Below, one piece after another: positions 56,098 to 64,000 of a stretch of DNA of 64,000 nt; position 1 is the stretch's first letter; each line of letters opens with the position of its first letter. A model generated the notes under the pieces. It had not been told where the DNA came from. It saw only the letters and a program-made list of their open reading frames with translations, and made no database searches. Position numbers and translations under genes: made by a program. The stretch covers positions 2,893,501 through 2,957,500 of the forward strand of contig NC_134771.1 in assembly GCF_050436995.1 (NCBI RefSeq), read 5' to 3'. Source of the stretch: Anticarsia gemmatalis (lineage: Eukaryota > Arthropoda > Insecta > Lepidoptera > Erebidae).

Positions 56098-57450
56098 CTA
56101 CGCGTCGTAGTACTCCTCCACATCGCTGTCTATCGGGAACGTTCCCAGAATGCTGGCAGCATTGCCACGTTGTATGGCAATGCTTAACCTTTGTCCCAAG
56201 AAAATGCCAGCATTCTGGTCACGGGAACTGTCGACGAGGCGTTTGGCGATGTCTTTGTAAAGTAAGTGGGCGCTCGGGCCCCATAGTCCCAGCGTCTCGA
56301 CCCCAAACGGCTTAAACACATACTCACCAACAAGACTTCTGTATTTGCGCCGCTTGAGGTCTTCGGCAGCCGCAGCAGCAGCTCCAGAAGCACCGGCCGT
56401 CCTTGGAAGATGAGACGGCGCAAGGGTGTCGACGCAAGTTGCATCCCACACCAAAGGCCGTCCCATCCTCCAAGGCATCAACGACATACCGTCCGGCCTC
56501 TTCCCGTCATCGCGCGCCAGCCCATTGGGTTCTAAGATGGCTGGCATTCCAGCGGCGGCAAGAGACCGGCGAATGATGTCGTTGAGGTGTGCGTGTCGGG
56601 GTATACGGCCAGAGCTCCTACTGCAGGAAAGACCATGGTGCCCAAGGCGGTCGACAGCTTCTCCACAGAGACAGCGATGCGGAGAAACGCAAGGAGCACC
56701 CAAACGGAGGCAAGTGGCGATGCGAAAGGTAGCATCATCCATCATCGTGCCCACGTTAAAAGATGGAAGTGCTTCAACCCAAAGGCCCGACTCCCACTCT
56801 CCCACAGCCAACAGGCGAGCACGCTCCGCAGGAGAGGATGACGTCTCTAAAAGATTTTGTCTTAATAAACTGCAGAGCGGCGCGTCCCATTGTCTCTGGG
56901 AGGACAGGTTTCGGGGCAACTCGGCATTTGGAACGATCATTCTCCATGAGTTCATGGCGTCGGTCTTGCACGACACTTCAGAGTCAACCAGTGTGGGGGT
57001 TAAAATTTTCCTGGTTAACTCTTCCGTGTTGTGAACCGAGGACAGGAACGCAGGTAAGCTGACATCGGAAATTTTGCGGACGCCGAGGCCACCCAAACGG
57101 ATGGGTAAGGAGGCCTGAAGCCACACTCGGTCGTCCAAAGCCACATTTAGAATTTTGCTCAGTATATTCTTGATGATACTGTCAATTTTGAGCAGAGGTG
57201 CTAGATTTTTCCAGAAAGGGGATGATCTTAGTGCATGAGTAAATTTTGGGACAAAAAGACAATATCGGATAATAGTGAATGCCGAATGTAGGTTAATTTT
57301 AAGTAAGCGGTCCGAAATTTCGTTAAAATTTTGTGTTTTTTCTTCAATGAATGGCACGAAACCCTCTTCTAGGATGGGGGCCCCAAGGAGGCGAAGAGAA
57401 CTGTTTTGCACAATTTTGATGTTCGTGGCCAAAGAGTTAAATTTAGAAAT
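56098..57450 (-). mobile_element. 5'-truncated non-LTR-type retrotransposon with intact C-terminal ORF
   Basis: A single uninterrupted frame reads from the truncation point (about 57450) to TAG at 56098, 444 codons from the first TTG. It begins after the reverse transcriptase catalytic core, in the thumb region (LGAPI, RYCLFVPKF, QASLPIRLGGLGVR). A C-x-C...HH...C zinc-binding pattern follows at 254-270, and then KRPDG...LVWDATCVD (311-335), which resembles the restriction-like endonuclease of some non-LTR elements. Much more GC-rich than its surroundings. The clade cannot be fixed by eye. It is transcriptionally parallel to ACBD5 and lies in its upstream region. Confidence 0.75.
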
Positions 57451-59267
57451 AACTTATATATATATTATTATTATTACTTATTATTATTTATTATATCTTC
57501 ATATTTATTACATATCGAGCATCTGTACATGTACATCACTATTAAAAATTTGACATTATCATAAAAGTTGCCATATGAAAATAAGTAAATTTTAAAGACT
57601 GCGTTCGGATACATTGTTGTAGGTTGAGCATGCATACACATTACACATGGCTGATAAAATTATTTTTAATCTGTCACAAAAAAATTCTCTCTTGTCAAAG
57701 TGAAGCGAGTCCCCGTTGATTCCTTTTAGACCGATTATTCCTAATATAAAGGTAATAAATCCAAGAAATCCATAAAAATCTTTGTGTTTAAGTGTAAATT
57801 TGAAAGATATAGGTGTTCAGCGGCGGGATTGTGGTATATTTACGTTGTTATTTTAATATTTCCAATCGGTGAATTAGCTAAACTCGCGCCCATATTATTT
57901 TCGCACAAGTGTTGAAATAATTTAATTTTTCGGTGATAATAAGTGAAATAAAAGCTGAATAAGTATACAGTGCTGCATATTTGGTGAATACGCATTCAGA
58001 AATATATATCAGTGCTGATTATTTCGTGTTATTCAGTTCATGGTTACACTCATGTTCGCGAGTCTTATTTTTCGCTATAAATGTGTGGAAATACGATGAA
58101 AATCAGGTTTTCACGGGCTATCATTAGTGTATTTTACAATTTGTAGTTTAAATAGGTCTCGTATATTGATTTATTGAGACTGCATTTGTCTCTACAGGTA
58201 GGTATAAAATCTAGAGATGCAGTTGCGCATTGGGTACCTAGCCGGCTAGGTACTTTAGTGCTAAGCGTTCTAGGGTGCCTAGATTGTGTCGCGTCACAGG
58301 ATAAGTGCAATATAACAATCAAAATCAATTGCGCTCGAAGTTTATATTGGTGTAGTAATATATTGAAACTGGCTGGTAATATGATACCTTTTGCCTATCG
58401 TAGATTCTATTGTGTAGATGAGATTTATGTGTCAAATATTGTAAAGAAAATTATGATACTCTATGACTATAGCTCAAATTGTTGAATATAGTCTTAGAAA
58501 ACTTGATTGTTCAATTTTTGGATGTAAACTTACTTATTCCTACTACCATTGAGATTTTAATGAGTAGACAAAGAAATATGAAATATCACGTCGAAAGAGG
58601 CTTTGTTAAACATAGGAGAGGTACCCTAGAGTAAATAAATAAATAAAAATAATAATCTAGATCAGCATTGTGATAATAGTTCAAAGTTCATTATAAATAT
58701 ATTATTTTATCTGTGTAGACAAAGCTGTTGATAGCCTTCTAATTTATCCTTCATTCTTTCAAATCATGCCTGTATCCCAAAGTTGTAGGCAAAGAACAGA
58801 GAACACTACTTTGTTTGATCCTTACAAACTTAAAATCTGCTGTTATCACAATATAACTAACAAACATACAACTGGGTATATTAGGATCATGAAATCTGTA
58901 TCATCTTCTAAGCTACAAGCTGACTTCATATATTCTATCTATCACCTGTTAATAAGATACTGTACAAAAGAGTGTTTACAAAGAACATTTTTTTGTTCTG
59001 AGCTCATGGTCTTATTAAACTAACATCTTTACTGTTCTGCATGGTAGCAAAATCAGAAAGCAAAGATAGTGTTCTATAGCTATTTTTATAGATATAGAAC
59101 ATGTCATTGGCAATACATAAAAATAGCTAAAATGCACGACATAAATTTTATGCATGACATTTGTCCAATTTTTTATATGGTTTCCTCTTTTATCTTTACT
59201 TATCCATATACTTTTGTCAACAGGAATTTCCCTCTCAGACCCAAGATAACCACAGTTGGGACTCAAG
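57451..59267 (+). promoter_or_regulatory. Upstream region and 5'UTR of NACA
   Basis: AT-rich with no other gene. An acceptor TTTTGTCAACAG at 59212-59223 preceded by a pyrimidine tract implies the coding exon starts its spliced part at 59224, so at least one non-coding exon lies upstream. A possible donor is CTACAG|GTAGGT at about 58196. A perfect 20-bp palindrome occupies 58234-58253. Confidence 0.45.
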
Positions 59268-59385
59268 ATGCCAGAACTGACCGAGCTGGACAAGGCTACC
59301 GCCTCCATGACCGAGAAACGCAAGGAAGAGACCGCCTCCTCCGACAGTGACTCCGATGACACTATCCCAGAATTGGAAGATGCTG
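59268..59385 (+). CDS. NACA: NACA coding exon 1
   Basis: Residues 1-39, acidic and disordered N-terminus, ending ELEDA. Donor GTAAGG, phase 1. Confidence 0.96.
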
Positions 59386-61704
59386 GTAAGGGTACTAACT
59401 TGAGTTAACTACCAAAACATAAATGCCTGGAGTTCCTCTTATAATAATTCTGTTTTGGTTGAAAATAGTAGTCTATTTTGAAATATTATTCTCTGTAACT
59501 GAGCCAGATTTCTACAGAACAGTTTAGCCATTTTGAAATGACAAAAGAACAAAGAAATTTGCAACGCCTAATTGTTTTCACGCATTCATGCTTTTAGGAT
59601 GAACAGAATCTCAACACTAATTTCAGTTTTAATACAGTGTTTAATTGAATAAGTGTTATAGTACTTAGAGGTTAGTACTTAGTATTTTTGTGTTCTTGTT
59701 CCAAAGTCTAACTTCTTTTCTCTCGCTAGGCGCACCAGGCACAGGCGGTATTGCCAACCCCATTGCGGGCATCGACATCGTGTCTAAGGCCAAACAGTCG
59801 CGTGGTGAGAAGAAGGCGCGCAAGATTATGAGCAAATTGGGACTCAAACCCGTAAGTATACATTATTACAGCTTCCATACACTAGAAGTATGCTTCATTA
59901 GTTCTGGTTTCAGTCAGCGAACAATATTTCTGATAGTGTTTCTAATATTCCAATTTATTGCTGGTTTTCTTTGTGTCATTGTAAGTACCTAGAATGACCG
60001 TCAATGACACTTGTGGTCATTGCTGTAAAACAATGACCACAATAATTGATAGTGTTGGTCAGTAGGTATTATATAAAATTCTGTGGGAAATTTATAGTAT
60101 ATTTATATTGGGAGAATAACAAATGACCAGCATGCATTGTAGCACATTATTATGAATCCACCAATGCACAGGTGTAACTTTGATTCCTTTATTAAACAAT
60201 TATTTGTGTGGCCACAGCACACTGTATATTGTGTCATATTTTTAATATACCCTGATTGAAAACTGTAGACCTTATGAGTAACACTATCAATTATTATTAT
60301 AGTAAGTTTAAAAATACAGGCATAATTAAATATGCTTAGATACCCTCAATCTCACCTCAATCATCATATTTCAGGTGCAAGGTGTTAACAGAGTGACCAT
60401 CCGCAAATCAAAGAACATCCTGTTCGTGATCAACTCACCGGATGTATACAAGAACCCACACTCGGACACATACATCGTGTTTGGAGAGGCCAAGATTGAG
60501 GATCTGTCGCAGCAAGCCACCATGGCTGCTGCTGAGAGGTTCAAGGCTCCGGAGAGTGCTGCCGCTGGCAATGATGCTACTGCTGCTGGCACGGTAAGAA
60601 CATAATAATAATGCCATTATTTCTTTTGGCCGTATATCAGCCATTTTGTTGAGGTTTTCTGTAGGTTGAAAACTTATCAATGGTCTTGAAAATATCAATA
60701 CTAAACATCTTGATAATTTTGAACTGGGCCTTTTTGTTTAGCTTGATTATTGCGATGTCATTCATTCAAGTATGAGTCATGGCTGGTTTGCCTTGAATTT
60801 TTTGCGAAATTTTGCAGTATGACTTAAAAATGTTATCCTCTGAGTATTTGATAAGATCTCATAACACTTTGATATCAGATTCTATTATTTGCCTAGTCAA
60901 GTCAGTCATCTATGAATCAAGGGAGTATTTTTAAAGGCAAATCATTGTTCCAATGAGTTGACATTTATAAAATAATTGAGACATTGATTGACTCTCTCAA
61001 TCAAAAACGTGCAGATTTGTAAAATTAACATCACTTTCGTTCTTAGCTCAAAAGTATACAATACAAATCTACAGGCTCTGCTTTAAATTACCATTATTAC
61101 AATTCTCTTTTCTTTTACTCCATAGACGGTAGCACCCATAGCTGAGGAGGAGGACGAGGAAGGCGTAGACGAGACGGGAGTGGACGAGAAGGACGTGGAG
61201 ATCGTGATGTCGCAGGCCAACGTGTCGCGAGCGAAGGCCGTGCGCGCGCTGCGGAACAACCAGTCTGACATCGTCAACGCTATTATGGTATGTACATATT
61301 TTGATGATAGATATTAGTAATTTATAGGAATATTATTTGATGATGCTTTTTTACTATGTCTTCCTTACAAATGTGGATTTTTTAGAACAAGTTGTTGAGT
61401 TTTGTAGTTAGAATAAAGCAGAGGTTTTTTTTATGGCAGTAACATATACTGCAATGGTTTAATCTGTGATAAATTGGGTTCGATTCCCCTTCCGTTTTTT
61501 GAAACTGCAATAATGGCCAGTTCTCAACTTATGAATAAGTATAAGATATAAATTAACTGCTAGATCGTAAGTGGGTCAGAATGACCTGATAGTTTTCCAG
61601 AAGTGGTGAAGTTAATATATGTATAGCCTTAAAAATTCATATTTTTTAAAAATATCAGTAATAACCTATATTTTTTTCTCAATTTGCAGGAGCTGACGAT
61701 GTAA
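59268..61704 (+). CDS. NACA: Nascent polypeptide-associated complex subunit alpha (whole coding region, 5 exons)
   Basis: Exons 59268-59385, 59730-59851, 60375-60593, 61126-61287 and 61690-61704 join in frame to 211 codons plus TAA, close to the usual length of about 215. The protein has an acidic N-terminus (MPELTELDKATASMTEKRKE, then SDSDSDD), the NAC domain (about 60-130: RGEKKARKIMSKLGLKPV, GVNRVTIRKSKNILFVI, TYIVFGEAKIEDLS) and a C-terminal UBA domain (about 170-211: VEIVMSQANVSRAKAVRAL, NNQSDIVNAIMELTM). With NAC-beta it binds nascent chains at the ribosome exit and controls access of SRP. In Drosophila the gene is Nacalpha. Introns are short and all junctions canonical. Confidence 0.97.
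59730..59851 (+). CDS. NACA: NACA coding exon 2
   Basis: Residues 40-80, from the glycine-rich GAPGTGG to KIMSKLGLKP at the start of the NAC domain. Confidence 0.97.
60375..60593 (+). CDS. NACA: NACA coding exon 3
   Basis: Residues 81-153, the beta-rich core of the NAC domain (VQGVNRVTIRKSKNILFVIN) and an alanine-rich linker ending in AAGT. Confidence 0.97.
61126..61287 (+). CDS. NACA: NACA coding exon 4
   Basis: Residues 154-207, acidic linker EEEDEEGVDETG followed by most of the UBA domain. Confidence 0.97.
61421..61510 (+). repeat. tRNA-like SINE remnant in NACA intron 4
   Basis: GGGTTCGATTCCCC (box B) after TATGGCAGTAACATATACTG. No acceptor stem can be formed, so it is not called as a tRNA. 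Confidence 0.35.
61690..61704 (+). CDS. NACA: NACA coding exon 5 (15 nt of coding sequence)
   Basis: Only ELTM and TAA are coded after acceptor AATTTGCAG. ELTM is the conserved end of NAC-alpha, which confirms this tiny coding part. Confidence 0.93.
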   Translation, partial: ELTM

Positions 61705-61882
61705 AAGCGCGCATAGTCAAAGTTAACTGTTCCTAGCTTTAAGTCTCCGTTACAATAATCAGCGGGCGGGAGGAGCACGGCTATACGTGGCTCTCGCTCG
61801 CTCACACAAACAGAAGGAAAGAGCGGTTGCAACATGAATGATAAGGATACGGGAATGTATATAGGCTTATTTACTTCAATAC

Positions 61883-61888
61883 AATAAA
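61883..61888 (+). terminator. NACA: NACA polyadenylation signal
   Basis: AATAAA about 180 nt after the stop codon, the first after the gene, followed by a T-rich stretch (GAGTTTTTATTTCTCC). Confidence 0.75.
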
Positions 61889-61948
61889 ATTATGGTAATA
61901 CTAGAATTGAGTTTTTATTTCTCCTGATTTTGTAGGTAACTCTACTAA

Positions 61949-62145
61949 TCTATACTAATATTGAGTTTCATTCAATCAAGTTTGTTAGTTTGTTTGAACG
62001 CGCTAATCTCAGGAGCTACTGGTCCGATTCGAAAAATTCTTTCAGTGTTAGATAGCCCATTATTGAGGAAGGATATATATCATCACACGACGACCAGTGG
62101 GAGCAGAGTACCAGTAAAAAATGTGACAAACATGGGGAAAAATTT
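61949..62145 (+). mobile_element. Degenerate Helitron, family A
   Basis: A|TCTATACTAATATTGAG start and the AGCTACTGGTCCGATTCG core are recognisable; the CTAG end and hairpin are gone. Confidence 0.6.
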
Positions 62146-62387
62146 CACTTATTCAATCTTAGCTTCTACATACAGAGACAGAGGCTAGAAAACGCCACAA
62201 TCCTTACAAACTTCTACAAGGAATAATTAATTATTCTGTAAAACAAACTTCTTACTACCTTTCCTACAAAAGTTAAATAAAAACGATTCAAATAAAACTC
62301 CAATAATTAAATTAGCTTATTATTTTATTAGTGCAATAAGGCATCCATCACATGTTCGGTACAAACCGCACGTTATACTGAAATGCA

Positions 62388-62582
62388 TCAACTTAAATAC
62401 AATATTATAATAACCACCTTAGTACAGTGATATAGGTATCGCCAAACAACTTGAACACGAATAGGTGTTGAAAAAGCAAACTGAACGTAGACACAGTGCA
62501 GAGGACTCTCGGTTGACTGTTCTAACAATCGAGCGACCGAAGCGCGAAACTCCGCCGTCGCGTTTTCCCTTTCCAAGCGGAC
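62388..62582 (-). CDS. Possible terminal exon of an unidentified gene
   Basis: A minus-strand frame opens right after an acceptor-like GATTTCTAG and reads VRLERENATAEFRASVARLL then EQSTESPLHCVYVQF, a charged helical start, to TGA at 62388. A minus-strand AATAAA lies about 60 nt beyond the stop. The GC content is higher than the flanks. No family is recognised and no upstream exon was found between here and the CCT5 exon, so this may be a chance frame. Confidence 0.25.
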   Translation of the reverse strand, partial: VRLERENATAEFRASVARLLEQSTESPLHCVYVQFAFSTPIRVQVVWRYLYHCTKVVIIILYLS

Positions 62583-63590
62583 CTAGAAATCGTTCATTAT
62601 ATTGTAGCGATATTCAAGTTGTTTGGCAACAACTAAATAATAACATTACTATCTTTGCGACAGGATGTCTAGCGAGACGTTAACTAGCGAACAAAAGATT
62701 ATTATGAAATATATACATATGAGTTATTTTCATAATAGACGTTTTAAAAATTTGATCATGTTATTGAGTGATACAAAATGTTTAATGGTGATAAAATTTT
62801 CTGTTACCAGTCAGGCCGGCCTCATGTTTTAGGGCCAATAAGACTTGTGAATAAGCATCAGATAACCACTAATTACTAGATAAAATGGGGTGTAATCTTC
62901 GCCCAGTAGTGAGACCTGCTTTTGGGACACTATTTAGTTCTCAAAGGCCCATAGTTTTTGTGATGATAATAATTTTATATCACTCAATAATAAAAACAAA
63001 AAACTGGCCGGTGTATTAGGCGAATATAAAACAATAATAATATAATAAACTCGACTAAAACAATCATTGTGAAGTTTTTAAAATCGGCAAAAGTTAAAAA
63101 TATAGTACATTTCAAAAAGCACTACCTGTAATACAATAAAATTTTGGTATATTTGTGTTCCTTATTGCGCTAATAAAGAAATTCAGCTAATTTATAAGGC
63201 AACATTTTCTGAAATGCACTTTATTTTTACACTTTTGATGTACAAATACGAATTGTATTAATTTAACGACATTTTCATTTGAAAATTCAGCACCTATTTT
63301 CAGTGGAGTAGCTAAGTATTCTGGGGCCCCATTGCAGTTAATAAACTAGGGCCCTCACCTTAACACACAATAAAAAATATTTTTTTGTTCAAAAGGGTCT
63401 GGGGTCCTCTGAATTCTGGGGACCAGCGCACCGCTTTACTGTAGCCGTTGCCTATATTCGAAGACACGCGCGGTACCCACCAGGATGTTCCGTGGACAGA
63501 CACGCACGTATACATAGATACGTAGCTTGAATCCTCACAAGACAGTATAAAGCCGAGTGTTTGTGTAAAGTAAAGACTATAATAATACTT
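62583..63590. other. Interval between the putative exon and CCT5
   Basis: Mostly AT-rich with no supported gene. About 63300-63450 carries GGGGCCCCATTGCAGTTAAT and GGTCCTCTGAATTCTGGGGA, which resemble text near 41340-41380 and are likely transposon remnants. The short CCT5 3'UTR lies at its right end. Confidence 0.5.
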
Positions 63591-63595
63591 TTATT
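63590..63595 (-). terminator. CCT5: Polyadenylation signal overlapping the CCT5 stop codon
   Basis: Minus strand GAATAAAAG contains AATAAA whose TAA is the stop codon. No other AATAAA occurs in the next 150 nt, so it may be the working signal. Confidence 0.45.
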
Positions 63596-63727
63596 CGATA
63601 GAGTCGGCCGGCGAGCGCACGTCGTCGATCTTGAGGATCATCTTGACGAGCTGCGTGGCGAGAGCGATCTGCTGCTTCTTCGAGTGGAGAGACTCTATCA
63701 CGTTCATTGTCTTCATGTCGTTTGAAC
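63591..63727 (-). CDS. CCT5: Chaperonin TCP-1 subunit epsilon, last coding exon (partial gene)
   Basis: Minus strand, two bases completing a codon then 44 codons and TAA: SNDMKTMNVIESLHSKKQQI followed by ALATQLVKMILKIDDVRS and PADSIE. The KKQQI.LATQ.VKMILKIDD ending identifies the epsilon subunit among the eight CCT subunits, whose C-termini differ. CCT is the cytosolic ATP-driven folding ring for actin and tubulin. The acceptor is GTGTACAG at 63728. The rest of the gene lies right of the window. Confidence 0.92.
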
Positions 63728-64000
63728 CTGTACACAGAAATTTAAGATCAAGTTAAACTACTCTTAAAAACCCAGTGCTGAAAGAACACTCAACTAGGAA
63801 AAATATAAATAATAATTATTGAAATGGAAATATGACCTACAATCAGTATCAATCATGCAGTGGGTGGTAGTAGCTACTTGATCATCTTAACAACAAATCT
63901 AAGATTTTAACTCGTCACTAGAAAACATTTTATTTTGTTGTTATAATCCCAGCAACTGTATTGTGTGGAGGTCCGATAGGCAGTAGTTTTATATAAAATA
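63728..64000 (-). other. CCT5 intron, partial
   Basis: AT-rich intron upstream of the last exon. The right edge (63966-64000) shows GTGGAGGTCCGATAGGCAGT, a fragment of the 5S-type SINE tail subfamily 2. Confidence 0.6.

Noticed and set aside
56426..57062. Plus-strand frames up to 202 codons
   Set aside because: They are antisense shadows of the GC-rich retroelement ORF on the minus strand.
59069..59350. 93-codon frame overlapping NACA exon 1
   Set aside because: Out of frame with the conserved NAC-alpha start MPELTELDKA.
60010..60050. Hairpin TGTGGTCATTG...CAATGACCACA in NACA intron 2, considered as an intronic snoRNA
   Set aside because: No C/D boxes (RUGAUGA/CUGA) or H/ACA boxes at suitable spacing could be found.
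61300..61345. TGATGA motifs in NACA intron 4, considered as a C/D snoRNA C box
   Set aside because: No correctly spaced CTGA with a closing terminal stem.

Overview
The window is AT-rich nuclear DNA of an insect, almost certainly a moth or butterfly. The evidence is long intron-rich genes with canonical GT-AG junctions and a dense load of lepidopteran-style short repeats: non-autonomous Helitrons with A|TC...CTAG|T ends, tRNA- and 5S-derived SINEs, and mariner and Harbinger MITEs. No prokaryotic features, LTR elements or CRISPR arrays were seen. All calls come from reading the sequence by eye; no search was run.

Five conserved genes are supported, two complete in the window with checked reading frames at every splice junction and one more with all coding exons present. 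From the left: (1) the first coding exon of a carnosine N-methyltransferase-like gene (minus, 2091-2179), running off the left edge; (2) a complete 12-exon BMP type II receptor of the Wishful thinking/BMPR2 type (plus, 3087-13025, 1,263 codons), head-to-head with gene 1; (3) a complete 8-exon ACBD5-like acyl-CoA-binding, tail-anchored protein (minus, 24755-55264, 285 codons) with a 23.9 kb first intron full of transposons; (4) nascent polypeptide-associated complex alpha (plus, 59268-61704, 211 codons); (5) the last exon of chaperonin subunit CCT5 (minus, 63591-63727), running off the right edge. The genes are unrelated housekeeping or signalling genes, not a functional cluster.

The 13.0-24.7 kb gap, ACBD5 intron 1 and the 55.3-59.2 kb gap are repeat territory. 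Notable items are a 1.6 kb near-perfect palindrome made from an inverted pair of Tc1/mariner transposase remnants inside ACBD5 intron 1 (38785-40380); a two-level tandem array (about 18300-19665); a 5S-like SINE whose promoter part is triplicated as exact 70 bp units (19742-19951); a 716 bp Harbinger deletion derivative still encoding part of its transposase; mariner MITEs that keep a transposase motif and carry AATAAA in their inverted repeats; three Helitron families with matching terminal hairpins; and a 5'-truncated but uninterrupted 444-codon retrotransposon ORF with a CCHC and endonuclease-like region.

In the genes, the most unusual points are a roughly 190-residue N-terminal extension of the receptor carrying three spaced dibasic KRS motifs, its DLG instead of DFG activation-segment motif, and an FFAT-like VAP-binding motif in ACBD5 that sits exactly at an exon junction.
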